A stretch of DNA of 8,988 nucleotides from Rubrobacter sp. (GTDB lineage Bacteria; Actinomycetota; Rubrobacteria; Rubrobacterales; Rubrobacteraceae): assembly GCA_016781775.1 (NCBI GenBank), contig JADDPR010000083.1, positions 1-8,988 on the forward strand. The letters are read 5' to 3'. The notes beneath the pieces are model-generated. The model was given only the letters and a program-made list of their open reading frames with translations. It searched no databases and was not told the origin of the DNA. The translations under genes were made by a program, and so were the position numbers. Below are positions 1-6,134 of this stretch, one piece after another; within the stretch, counting starts at the first letter, position 1, and each line of letters opens with the position of its first letter.

Positions 1-111
1 GATCGCCGCGAAGACGACCGCCAGTAACGCTCGCGCACCTCCAAGCAACACGTGCCTCCCATCCGGGGCCCACCGACAAAGAGCTCGCCCCACCTCACGA
101 GCCGCGCCCAT
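1..111 (-). CDS. 5' end of a gene leaving the window; possible signal-anchor or signal-peptide N-terminus
   Basis: This is a stop-free reading frame of 37 codons running off the left edge. It starts at ATG (111-109) behind a good ribosome-binding site, AAGGTG at 122-117 with a 5-nt spacer. The translated start has basic residues (Arg5, Arg9, Arg13, Arg19) followed by a hydrophobic run rich in Leu, Ala and Val up to the edge, ending ALLAVVFAAI. That pattern fits an export signal or first transmembrane helix. The gene is transcribed away from the lipoprotein gene at 455, so the two share the 112-454 intergenic region. Function cannot be judged from 37 residues. The support is the RBS, the ATG and the hydrophobic N-terminus; a chance open frame of this length in GC-rich DNA remains possible. 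Confidence 0.5.
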   Translation of the reverse strand, partial: MGAAREVGRALCRWAPDGRHVLLGGARALLAVVFAAI

Positions 112-214
112 TCTCTCACCTTCCGAAATGCACTGCCCCATGCTTCGAAGCGGATGCATGCCCCGGAGGCACGATGCCTTCGCTCTCTTCGGTGGTCGAC
201 GGGATGGGCACACC

Positions 215-233
215 ACGGTGCTGGCAACACCGT
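215..233. promoter_or_regulatory. 19-bp near-perfect dyad, possible operator
   Basis: The sequence ACGGTGctggcaaCACCGT pairs at 8 of 9 symmetric positions around G224. The odd 19-bp dyad length is typical of binding sites for dimeric transcription factors. It sits between two divergently oriented genes, about 105 bp upstream of the minus-strand start at 111 and 220 bp upstream of the lipoprotein start at 455. No T-tract follows, so a terminator is unlikely. The cognate regulator is not identifiable from this window. Confidence 0.3.
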
Positions 234-443
234 AATCGGCGAGGCACGCCGTCTCACGCTCTCCGCCACAAAAGGAGCGCCGTGCCGCAAACGGGGCTGG
301 GGGCCCTGGCGGGAAGGTGGGTAGCTTGGGTCGATGCGGAACGACGATCGGTCTCGTCCGCCTGTTCGTGTTCGCGCTGGTTTTCCCGGCCTGCAATAGG
401 GTATGCTTCGCCTTTGTGTGCCTGGCGTGGGGGTAGAGCGTAT

Positions 444-450
444 GGGAGGA
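444..450 (+). promoter_or_regulatory. Ribosome-binding site fixing the TTG start of the lipoprotein gene
   Basis: GGGAGGA lies 4 nt before TTG at 455. It favours this start over the ATG at 503, which has no purine-rich site at the right distance. The longer version also supplies the basic n-region expected of a lipoprotein signal peptide. Confidence 0.6.
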
Positions 451-454
451 CGGT

Positions 455-1717
455 TTGAGCGGTAGAGGAAGGCGTTTCAGGAGGCGCAACCATGCAAGGC
501 GCATGGTCGCCATGATTTCCATGGCGGCGCTGCTTCTCGCGGCGCTGTTGTTTGTCTTCGTCGGGTGCGGCGGTTCCGGGCAGCAAGGCTCGCAGGAGGA
601 GGGTGGCTCTCCCGAGCAAGGCGGTGCGGAAGAGTCGTCCAACGACGCCGGCGGCCAGGCCGGGGGCACGACGGGCGGTACGACGAACGGGATGGGCGGC
701 GGGGCCACGAACGGCACGACCGCTCCGTCCGGCGCGACGACCGGCCCGGCTCCCAAGCAGCCGTTCACGGCGATCGCGCCACCGCCCGGCGCCGAGCCTC
801 TGTCCGAGGCGCCGGGACCGCCCGAGCCCCAGGGTGCGCAGCCGGAGACCACCGCCGTGGATCAGTACGGCAACCCGCTCTCCCCGATAGCGACGCGGAC
901 CGTGCCGCTCGGGCAGACGATGGTGGCGGGGGCCGAGGACCCGTCCGACGGGCCCCTGAAGAACAACCGGATCGTGGCCTACTACGGAAACCCGCTCTCC
1001 GAGTACATGGGCGTGCTCGGGGAGACGGACCCCGAGACGATGATGGCGAACCTCAAGGAGCAGACCGCCGTCTACTCGAAGCTCGACCCCGAGCGCCCGG
1101 CGATACCCACGATCGAGCTTATAGCCTCGACGGCGTCGAGGGAGGCGGGGGCGAGTGGTCAGTACGTCAACCAGCTCCCAACGGACCTTATAGAGCAGTA
1201 CGCCCAGCTCGCCGAGGAGAACGGGGCGCTACTGCTCCTCGACGTCCAGCTTGGGCTCGCCACGATCGAGGAGGAGATCGAGCTACTTCGTCCTTTCCTG
1301 GAGCGGCCCTACGTGCATCTCGCCATCGACACCGAGTACTCCGTCGAGCCGGGCCAGGTGCCCGGCGTGAACCTTGGCAACGTCGACGGCACCGAGATAG
1401 CCCCGGCGATCGAGACCCTGGATCAGATCGTCCGCGAGAACAACCTCCCCGATAAGATGCTTCTCGTCCACCAGTTCGAGACCGGCATCGTAACCAACAA
1501 GGAGCTTATCCAGCCGACCGAGAACGTCGAGGTGGTCCTCCACGCCGACGGCTTCGGCGGCCCGGAGGCCAAGCTCACCAAGTACGACATCCTGGTGCGC
1601 GACGAAGCGACCCAGTACGGCGGCTTCAAACTCTTCTACACGCAAGACGCTCCGCTTCTCTCGCCGCAGCAAGTCCTCCAACTCGACCCCGCCCCGGCGG
1701 TCGTCACCTACCAGTAG
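455..1717 (+). CDS. Lipoprotein with low-complexity linker and uncharacterised C-terminal domain
   Basis: This is a 420-aa predicted lipoprotein of unknown function. The TTG start is chosen because GGGAGGA (444-450) lies 4 nt upstream; an ATG at 503 (residue 17) has no comparable site. Residues 1-16 are strongly basic, residues 17-36 are hydrophobic, and Cys38 follows F-V-G, giving a signal peptidase II lipobox that is slightly atypical because Phe occupies -3. Residues 39 to about 105 are a Gly/Thr/Ser/Glu/Pro-rich linker, probably spanning the cell-surface layer. From about residue 168 to the end lies a compact domain with alternating hydrophobic strands and helices, such as NNRIVAYYGNPLSEYMGVLG, ALLLLDVQLG, YVHLAIDTEYSV, KMLLVHQFE and FKLFYTQD. 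The order suggests a (beta/alpha) barrel resembling glycoside-hydrolase folds, which is an inference. D and E in AIDTEYS could be functional. A strong hairpin follows the stop. Confidence 0.85.
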   Translation: MSGRGRRFRRRNHARRMVAMISMAALLLAALLFVFVGCGGSGQQGSQEEGGSPEQGGAEESSNDAGGQAGGTTGGTTNGMGGGATNGTTAPSGATTGPAPKQPFTAIAPPPGAEPLSEAPGPPEPQGAQPETTAVDQYGNPLSPIATRTVPLGQTMVAGAEDPSDGPLKNNRIVAYYGNPLSEYMGVLGETDPETMMANLKEQTAVYSKLDPERPAIPTIELIASTASREAGASGQYVNQLPTDLIEQYAQLAEENGALLLLDVQLGLATIEEEIELLRPFLERPYVHLAIDTEYSVEPGQVPGVNLGNVDGTEIAPAIETLDQIVRENNLPDKMLLVHQFETGIVTNKELIQPTENVEVVLHADGFGGPEAKLTKYDILVRDEATQYGGFKLFYTQDAPLLSPQQVLQLDPAPAVVTYQ

Positions 1718-1726
1718 CAAGAGTTC

Positions 1727-1756
1727 GGGAGGGGCCGCGTCTTCGCCGCCCCTCCC
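1727..1756. terminator. Strong hairpin between convergent genes, probable bidirectional terminator
   Basis: GGGAGGGGC (1727-1735) pairs perfectly with GCCCCTCCC (1748-1756). After one C-C mismatch the stem continues as GCG/CGC around a TCTT loop (1740-1743). It begins 10 bp after the lipoprotein stop and ends 64 bp before the stop of the convergent membrane-protein gene. The trailing sequence ACTTCTTCC is pyrimidine-rich but not a clean T-tract, and the other strand has GAACTCTTGC. It could therefore terminate from either side, or act mainly as an RNA 3'-end stabiliser. Confidence 0.6.
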
Positions 1757-1819
1757 ACTTCTTCCATGAGGTTTTCGAGAGCCCCACTCACCGAGCAGCG
1801 AGGGTTCCCTAGGCCTCCG

Positions 1820-2239
1820 TTACCGTCTCCCCCTGACCCTCTGGTCGGGACGAGGCGGCAGCTTGTCCAGGTCCTGCTTGGGCCTCGCCGGAAGGAAAAA
1901 GGCGGCGACGGCTACGATCAGGGTCGCGGGCCACGACCAGTGCGAGAGAGGCCCGGCGTCTCCGAAGTTGACGGCGAGGTTGACGCCGACGATAGCGGCT
2001 GCCGCGGATATCGTTATGCCGACGATTATCACCGCCTGTTGCACAGGTGGCCCGTCGAACCTCAGGCTCGTCGCCATAGGCATCCTCATGCCGAAGTCCA
2101 GGCTAGAAAAAAGCATGGCAATCAGGGCAAATGCGTACATGAGGGGCGTAACGGGAAAGTCGAGCGACCAGTACCACAGGTGTCCCAGCAACATTAGGAA
2201 CACCGCGTACCCGATTTGAGGGGTAACCAGGCCCAGCAC
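1820..2239 (-). CDS. Four-helix membrane protein, likely the C-terminal part of a split HAAS-type membrane protein
   Basis: As an independent frame from GTG at 2239 this encodes 139 aa with four hydrophobic segments: roughly residues 9-28 (IGYAVFLMLLGHLWYW), 31-51 (PLMYAFALIAMLF), 67-92 (QQAVIIVGITISAAAAIVG) and 102-116 (WPATLIVAVAAFFL). A charged Arg/Lys-rich tail follows. The GTG has only a weak GGAAG before it. The same frame is open upstream of the GTG, reading STAKVPKWKVLG, which looks like a natural lead-in to the first helix and continues the HAAS-like protein of the other frame. I therefore think this is the membrane portion of a roughly 219-aa protein spanning 2478 to 1820, separated by a 1-nt shift at the G5 run 2269-2273. 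Its role is probably membrane-linked signalling or stress control under the adjacent PadR regulator; the substrate is unknown. Confidence 0.7.
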   Translation of the reverse strand: MLGLVTPQIGYAVFLMLLGHLWYWSLDFPVTPLMYAFALIAMLFSSLDFGMRMPMATSLRFDGPPVQQAVIIVGITISAAAAIVGVNLAVNFGDAGPLSHWSWPATLIVAVAAFFLPARPKQDLDKLPPRPDQRVRGRR

Positions 2240-2478
2240 CTTCCACTTGGGGACTTTCGCGGTCGAACGGGGGCCGCCAGATCTTCCGCGAAGGCGATGG
2301 GATCGGTACCGACCACCGCTTCGACGGGCTTGCCGTCGTGTATAGCCTCCTGGAGGTGCTCGTACAGCTCATCGCGCATCTCCTCGATCTTCTCCACGGG
2401 CACGTCGGTCGCTATCCAATGCATCTCGCAGAGATCGAGAGCTTCCTTCGCCTTCTCCCGTTGGTCCTTAACCCTCAA
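2194..2478 (-). CDS. HAAS/DUF1700-like helical domain, N-terminal part of the PadR-linked membrane protein
   Basis: The frame starts at TTG (2478) and overlaps the padR stop by 11 bp. AGGAG (2488-2484) with a 5-nt spacer decides the start. Residues 1-70 form an amphipathic helical module containing EKIEEMRDELYEHLQEAI, then DGKPVEAVVG and DPIAFAEDLAAP. This is the pattern of small helical domains (HAAS/DUF1700 type) commonly encoded next to PadR regulators, normally fused to transmembrane helices. After residue 70 the frame reads VRPRKSPSGRCWAW and similar low-quality sequence up to TAA at 2194. That tail looks like an out-of-frame extension. One added base in the G5 run at 2269-2273 would join residue 70 directly to the membrane protein (DLAAP-RSTAKVPKWK-VLG). 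The HAAS assignment is from pattern recognition, not a profile search. Confidence 0.65.
   Translation of the reverse strand: MRVKDQREKAKEALDLCEMHWIATDVPVEKIEEMRDELYEHLQEAIHDGKPVEAVVGTDPIAFAEDLAAPVRPRKSPSGRCWAWLPLKSGTRCS
2269..2273 (-). other. Apparent frameshift site in a homopolymer run
   Basis: The plus strand has five G (C5 on the coding strand: GCC CCC GTT). A sixth C would read GCC CCC CGT TCG and fuse the HAAS-like domain to the four-helix membrane segment without loss of residues. This could be a sequencing or assembly error, a real inactivating deletion, phase variation by slippage, or less likely programmed -1 frameshifting. It is not a classical X-XXY-YYZ heptamer, because GCC would have to re-pair on GGC. 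Confidence 0.55.
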
Positions 2479-2809
2479 CCCGGCTCCTCTCCTCCACGAC
2501 TCGACGGACCGCCGACGAGAAGTCCTCCCACTCCTCGCGCCACACCTTCAGCTGCTCCTCACCCTTGGGAAGGGTCTTGTAGTACTTGCGCTTCGGCCCC
2601 TCTTTCGACGGGACCTTATAACTCTCGATGAGCCCGCCCTTCTGCAACCGGCTCAGAAGGGGATAGATGCTCCCCTCGCCGACGAGCTCCAGCCCCCGCT
2701 CCTCCATCTTCTGCACCATCTCGTAGCCGTAGCAGGGCTCCTCCGAGATCAGCGCCAACAGGCACGTGTCCAGCACCCCCCTCAAGAGCTGCGAACTTCG
2801 CTTTTCCAC
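2468..2809 (-). CDS. PadR-family transcriptional regulator
   Basis: This is a 113-aa winged-helix DNA-binding protein. From the GTG start (2809) it reads VEKRSSQLLRGVLDTCLLAL, the standard PadR opening helix. ISEEPCYGYEMVQKMEERG and GSIYPLLSRLQKGGLIESY follow as the helix-turn-helix (about residues 20-58), then the wing GPKRKYYKTLPKG (about 69-82) and a C-terminal dimerisation helix with KVWREEWEDFSSAVRRVVEE. The length fits the short PadR subfamily. GTG is preferred because GAGGG (2819-2815) lies 5 nt upstream; an in-frame TTG at 2821 with GGGAG 6 nt before it would add 4 residues. The gene is the first of a two-part unit with the HAAS/membrane protein and is divergent from hisZ. PadR proteins usually repress their own operon in response to a ligand or stress. 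Two palindromes just upstream are likely targets. Confidence 0.92.
   Translation of the reverse strand: MEKRSSQLLRGVLDTCLLALISEEPCYGYEMVQKMEERGLELVGEGSIYPLLSRLQKGGLIESYKVPSKEGPKRKYYKTLPKGEEQLKVWREEWEDFSSAVRRVVEERSRVEG
2484..2488 (-). promoter_or_regulatory. Ribosome-binding site for the HAAS-like gene inside the padR 3' end
   Basis: The coding-strand AGGAG has a 5-nt spacer to TTG at 2478. It supports this TTG as a true start and implies translational coupling to padR, whose stop codon lies downstream of the start. Confidence 0.6.
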
Positions 2810-2842
2810 CCCTTCCCTCAACCGTTTCTCCCGTCCTGACGC

Positions 2843-2862
2843 AGAATCTTGCACTGCAAGGT
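2843..2862. promoter_or_regulatory. Palindromic element A, probable PadR operator
   Basis: The core CTTGCAcTGCAAG (2848-2860) is a perfect 6-1-6 palindrome, embedded in AGAAT...GT flanks that recur in element B. It lies 34 bp upstream of the padR GTG start, where a repressor site would be expected. Together with element B it forms a direct repeat with centres 38 bp apart. Assignment to PadR is inferred from position; the usual PadR operator (ATGT-N8-ACAT) is not seen. Confidence 0.55.
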
Positions 2863-2880
2863 ACTGGGAGACTAGCAGGT

Positions 2881-2900
2881 AGAATCTTGTCACGCAAGGT
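2881..2900. promoter_or_regulatory. Palindromic element B, second copy of the probable PadR operator
   Basis: This element matches element A at 16 of 20 positions: AGAATCTTG and GCAAGGT are identical, and only the central four bases differ. The palindrome is weaker here (CTTG-N5-CAAG). It ends 44 bp before the hisZ start and 71 bp before the padR start, so it could affect either promoter. On the minus strand TTGCGT and TAGTCT, 17 bp apart, could be a weak padR promoter starting within element B. Confidence 0.5.
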
Positions 2901-2929
2901 AGCGAGGAAGAAATGGCGCGGATATCGGT

Positions 2930-2935
2930 TAAGAT
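2930..2935 (+). promoter_or_regulatory. Possible -10 box of a leaderless hisZ promoter
   Basis: TAAGAT matches the TANNNT -10 pattern and ends 9 nt before the hisZ ATG (2945), placing the expected transcript start at or within a few bases of the start codon. hisZ has no Shine-Dalgarno-like sequence, which fits a leaderless mRNA, a common arrangement in Actinobacteria. No good -35 hexamer lies 16-18 bp upstream, so confidence is limited. Confidence 0.35.
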
Positions 2936-2944
2936 AGTTTTCGT

Positions 2945-4225
2945 ATGGATCGAGTGACGCCGAGAAAGTTCGCTACCACGCCGGGGACGCGGGACGTTTT
3001 GCCGCCCGAGTCGACGCGGCTCGTGGACGTGCAGGCGAAGATCCGGGAGCGGTTCAGGCTCTTCGGGTTTGGGGAGGTTCTGACGCCGGCGCTCGAGTAT
3101 TCGGAGGTGATCGAGGAGCCCAAGCTCCGGGACGTCTCGTTCAAGCTCTTCGACCCGGACAACCAGATGGTGATGTTGCGGCCGGAGATGACGACCCCCA
3201 TAGCGCGCCTCGTCTCCCAGCGCCTCGCCGGAAGCCCGCCCCCGCACAAGCTCTCCTACGTTCTGCCGGTTTATCGCCGGGCGGATGTGGGGCGGGGCAG
3301 GAGCGCGGAGTTGTACCAGGCGGGGGTGGAAGTCGTCGGCTCCCCGAGCTCGCAGGAGGATGCCGCCGCGATCGCGCTTCTCGTGGACGTTCTGGGCTCG
3401 CTCGGGCTGAGGGCCCCGGGGCACTTTGCGGTCGTCCTCGGGCAGACGGCTTTCTACGAGGGGTACCTCAGGCACGTCGCGCCCCATGTGGCGCCCGAGA
3501 TCCTGCGGGCGCTCGCCGCGAAGGACCTCGTCGCGGTCGACGCCCTGGCGGAGGGCTTGTCGAAGGAGGCGGCGCTCGGGGTGCGGGGGATACCGCGTCT
3601 CGTGGGGCCCGCCTCTGACGGGGCCGTTCTGGAGGAGGCGGTGAGGTTCGCGGAGCGCGGCGGAGCGAGCGAGGCCCTCGTGGCGCTCGAGGACCTGCGT
3701 GAGATCCTGCGCCACCTCGAGGCGCACGAGGCGCTCGAGGCTGTGATCCTCGACCTCGGCCTTATAGGGCGCCACAATTACTACACGGGGGCCGTCTACG
3801 AGGCGTACGCCGCGGGGATGGGGTTCACCATCGCCAATGGCGGACGCTACGACAACCTCCTCGAGCGCTTCGGCCAGGACCTGCCGGCGACCGGCTTCGC
3901 CATCTACCTCGAACGCCTCCTCTCGGTGCTGCCGGAGGAGGACTCCTCGGATCTTGTCGTCCTCATCGGCGGCGGCGTGGGGGGGACGGAGACCGCGGGC
4001 GTCCTGCGCGCCTCGGGCATCCCCGTGCTCCACCTCTCCGAAGAGCTACCCCTCCCGGAGGCCCTGTCTTACGCGCGCTCGGTCGAGGCTGGCTGGGTCC
4101 TCTACCCGGGAGAGGCCGGGGCCGCCGAGTTGGCCGCTGTTCGCAACGGCTCGGGCTCCGAGGTCCTCAAGGTCGAGGAGGTCGCCGGGAAGGTTTTGAG
4201 CGAGGCGCGGGGGGTGGCTCGTTGA
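2945..4225 (+). CDS. hisZ: ATP phosphoribosyltransferase regulatory subunit HisZ
   Basis: This is a 426-aa class II aminoacyl-tRNA-synthetase-like protein. It is a paralogue of histidyl-tRNA synthetase that has no aminoacylation role and activates the short HisG enzyme, probably also carrying histidine feedback inhibition. Visible signatures are TPGTRDVLPPE (12-22), the motif-2-like LRPEMTTPIARLV (78-90), YRRADVGRGRSAELYQAGVE (110-129), GRHNYYTGAVYEAY (275-288) and the motif-3 region GGRYDNLLERFG with ATGFAIYLERLL (299-326). The HisRS histidine-binding RGLDYYTG appears here as GRHNYYTG, as is usual for HisZ. Residues from about 336 form an extra alpha/beta region resembling an anticodon-binding-type domain, so the protein is longer than compact HisZ forms. 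The start is ATG 2945 without a visible RBS; GTG 2954 is an alternative. Its stop overlaps hisG, the first of a chain of couplings. Confidence 0.93.
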   Translation: MDRVTPRKFATTPGTRDVLPPESTRLVDVQAKIRERFRLFGFGEVLTPALEYSEVIEEPKLRDVSFKLFDPDNQMVMLRPEMTTPIARLVSQRLAGSPPPHKLSYVLPVYRRADVGRGRSAELYQAGVEVVGSPSSQEDAAAIALLVDVLGSLGLRAPGHFAVVLGQTAFYEGYLRHVAPHVAPEILRALAAKDLVAVDALAEGLSKEAALGVRGIPRLVGPASDGAVLEEAVRFAERGGASEALVALEDLREILRHLEAHEALEAVILDLGLIGRHNYYTGAVYEAYAAGMGFTIANGGRYDNLLERFGQDLPATGFAIYLERLLSVLPEEDSSDLVVLIGGGVGGTETAGVLRASGIPVLHLSEELPLPEALSYARSVEAGWVLYPGEAGAAELAAVRNGSGSEVLKVEEVAGKVLSEARGVAR

Positions 4226-4881
4226 GGCCGTCGGACGGCACTTTGAGGGTCGCGGTTCCGAAGGGCGCGATCTTCGAGGACGCGCTGAGGTCGCTCGCGG
4301 CGGCCGGGCTGCCGGTCGAGGTGCTGCGCGAGAACGACCGCAGGCTCCTGTACCGGGCCGAGGGCGTCGAATTTATCGTCGGCCGCCCGTCCGACGTGCC
4401 CGTGTACGTCGAGTACGGGGCGGCTGACATAGGGATCGTCGGGAAGGACGTCCTGGAGGAGCAGCAGCCCAACGTCGTCGAGCTTATGGACCTACGCACG
4501 GGGTGGTGCCAGATGATCCTGGCCGCTCCCTCCCAAATGGCCGAGGACGTCAGGGGGGCGATACGCCACGCCGAGGTGGTCCGGGTGGCGACGAAGTACC
4601 CGAGGATCGCGAGGGGCTACTTCGAGGGGAGGGGGCGTCAAGCCGAGATTATCGCGCTCCACGGCTCCATCGAGCTCGCCCCGCTCGTCGGCCTCGCCGA
4701 TTGCATCGTGGACCTCACCGCCACCGGCACGACCCTGCGCGAGAACGACCTCGTGATCCTCGACGAGATCTCAACCTCCACCGCCCGCCTGATCGCCAAC
4801 CGCGGCTCCTACCGCCTCCGCCACGCCGAAGTCGCGGCCCTCGCCGAGGGGATGCAGCGCGACGGGGCCCCCATTGGTTAA
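4222..4881 (+). CDS. hisG: ATP phosphoribosyltransferase catalytic subunit, short form
   Basis: This 219-aa enzyme catalyses the first, committed step of histidine synthesis, joining ATP and PRPP to give phosphoribosyl-ATP. LRVAVPKGAIFEDAL (8-22) is the N-terminal signature. GRPSDVPVYVEYGAADIGIVG (54-74) and the PRPP-binding stretch ELAPLVGLADCIVDLTATGTTL (151-172, with the phosphate loop DLTATGTT) complete the periplasmic-binding-protein-like core. The length shows the short form, which lacks the C-terminal histidine-binding domain and depends on HisZ, encoded immediately upstream. The TTG start shares TTGA with the hisZ stop, behind a G-rich site at 4209-4217. A second TTG at 4243 is a weaker alternative. 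The 3' end overlaps hisD by 8 bp. Confidence 0.95.
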   Translation: MRPSDGTLRVAVPKGAIFEDALRSLAAAGLPVEVLRENDRRLLYRAEGVEFIVGRPSDVPVYVEYGAADIGIVGKDVLEEQQPNVVELMDLRTGWCQMILAAPSQMAEDVRGAIRHAEVVRVATKYPRIARGYFEGRGRQAEIIALHGSIELAPLVGLADCIVDLTATGTTLRENDLVILDEISTSTARLIANRGSYRLRHAEVAALAEGMQRDGAPIG

Positions 4882-6127
4882 GGTCCTCGACGCCCGCGAC
4901 GCCGACCCCAGAGGGTTCGTCTCCCGCCTCCGCAGGCCCGGCGGCTTCCTCTCGGAGCCCGTTCGCAAGATCGCCCGCGAGATCGTCTCCGACGTCCGGG
5001 AGGGCGGCGACGAGGCCCTGCTCTCCCACACCGAGCGCCTCGACGGCGTCAGGCCCGACCCCATCCGGGTCCCGAAGGAGCAGATAGAAGCCGCCAGAGC
5101 CTCGCTCCCCCCGGAGGTCGAGGAGAGCTTCCTCGTGGCGATAGAGAACGTCCGCTTCTTCCACAAGCGCGAGCTCGACCGCCCCTTCGAGACCTCCCGC
5201 GGGGGGGCGACGGTGGGGCAGAGGGTGCGGCCCATCGCGAGGGCGGGCATCTACGTCCCCGGCGGGCACGGGGCGTACCCGAGCACCGTCGTTATGGCCG
5301 CCGTCCCCGCTCAGGTCGCGGGGGTACCCGAGATCGCCGTCTGCGCCCCTCCGGGACGGGACGGCAACGTCAGCCGGCACGTCCTCGCCGTCGCGGGCCT
5401 GCTGGGGCTCGACGAGATCTACGGCGTCGGGGGCGCCCAGGCGGTGGGGGCGATGGCCTTCGGGACGGAGAGCATCCCGCCGGTCCTCAAGATCGTGGGT
5501 CCCGGCAACGACTACGTCACCGCCGCGAAGCTCGAGGTCTTCGGCCACGTCGGCGTGGACGCCCCGCTCGGTCCGAGCGAGGTCGTCGTGATCGCCGAGG
5601 CCGGCGCCTTCCCCGAGAGGGTGGCCTGCGACCTCATGGCCCAGGCCGAGCACCTCTCCGGTGCCTCGGCCATCCTCCTCACCCCGAGCGAGGAGCTCTT
5701 GGGGAGCGTCGAACCCCTGCTCACCGGCGAGCCCGCGGAGCTGATCACCCTGGTGCATGTGCGAGACATCCGCCAGGCCGTAGAGCTGACGAACCTCTAC
5801 GCCCCCGAGCACGCGCACGTCATCTCGGAGGACCACGAGGCGATCCTGCAGGACCTCGACGCCGTCGGCATGGTCGCTATCGGAGACTTTACCCCCGTGG
5901 CTCTCGGCGACTACGGGGCCGGGCCCTCCCACTCCCTCCCCACGAACGGCGCGGCGTCCTGGGCCTCGGCTCTGGGCACCCACGACTTCGTCGCGAGGAC
6001 GAACTACATCCACTACTCCCCGGAAGCCCTCGCGGACCTCGGTCCCCACGTCGAGCGCCTCGCGCGCCTCGAAGGCTTCACGAACCACGCCGAGAGCGTA
6101 GGGGCGCGGCTCCGAAAGAAGGGCTAG
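4874..6127 (+). CDS. hisD: Histidinol dehydrogenase
   Basis: This 417-aa zinc enzyme oxidises L-histidinol to histidine through histidinal with two NAD+, the final steps of the pathway. Family hallmarks are ARAGIYVPGGHGAYPSTVVM (about 122-141), GVGGAQAVGAMAFGT (about 184-198), KIVGPGNDYVTAAK, the Zn-site segment MAQAEHLSGAS (Gln and His ligands), NLYAPEHAHVI with the Glu-His catalytic pair, the Asp in GDYGAGPSHSLPT, and the C-terminal Zn-ligand His in EGFTNHAESVG. The length is normal. TTG at 4874 is the only in-frame start near the N-terminus, and it lies inside the end of hisG, with GGGG at about 4864-4867 as a possible RBS. The segment usually reading NHVLPTxGxAR appears as SHSLPTNGAAS, a mild divergence. 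An 88-bp gap follows, where many actinobacterial operons carry hisC. Confidence 0.96.
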   Translation: MVKVLDARDADPRGFVSRLRRPGGFLSEPVRKIAREIVSDVREGGDEALLSHTERLDGVRPDPIRVPKEQIEAARASLPPEVEESFLVAIENVRFFHKRELDRPFETSRGGATVGQRVRPIARAGIYVPGGHGAYPSTVVMAAVPAQVAGVPEIAVCAPPGRDGNVSRHVLAVAGLLGLDEIYGVGGAQAVGAMAFGTESIPPVLKIVGPGNDYVTAAKLEVFGHVGVDAPLGPSEVVVIAEAGAFPERVACDLMAQAEHLSGASAILLTPSEELLGSVEPLLTGEPAELITLVHVRDIRQAVELTNLYAPEHAHVISEDHEAILQDLDAVGMVAIGDFTPVALGDYGAGPSHSLPTNGAASWASALGTHDFVARTNYIHYSPEALADLGPHVERLARLEGFTNHAESVGARLRKKG

Positions 6128-6134
6128 AGCCGGA

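Larger units (their letters stand above)
112..454. other. Intergenic region between divergent genes (343 bp)
   Basis: Short open frames cross this stretch on both strands, but none has a recognisable product or a convincing ribosome-binding site, and they look like the chance frames expected in GC-rich DNA. Its notable contents are the 19-bp dyad at 215-233, a 10-bp perfect palindrome GCTTCGAAGC at 142-151, and the lipoprotein ribosome-binding site at 444-450. TATGCT at 402-407 and TAGGGT at 397-402 resemble a -10 box, but no acceptable -35 box lies upstream, so no promoter is assigned. The region presumably holds the promoters of both flanking genes. Confidence 0.5.

Noticed and set aside
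254..619. 121-codon minus-strand frame and two shorter plus-strand frames in the 52-619 region
   Set aside because: None has an RBS or recognisable domain, and the minus frame runs antisense through the lipoprotein signal sequence.
565..1455. 296-codon plus-strand frame overlapping the lipoprotein gene
   Set aside because: It is extremely Arg-rich with no RBS or motif. The other frame encodes a signal peptide, lipobox and structured domain.
2901..2944. Search for a histidine leader peptide, T-box or riboswitch before hisZ
   Set aside because: Only about 45 bp separate element B from the start codon, with no His codon run, T-box motif or terminator hairpin.
2821..4033. Long minus-strand open frame (about 400 codons) antisense to hisZ, in frame with padR
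   Set aside because: It is the Arg/His-rich mirror of hisZ codons in GC-rich DNA and shares a frame with padR only by chance. The PadR homology begins near 2809 and the RBS lies just before it.
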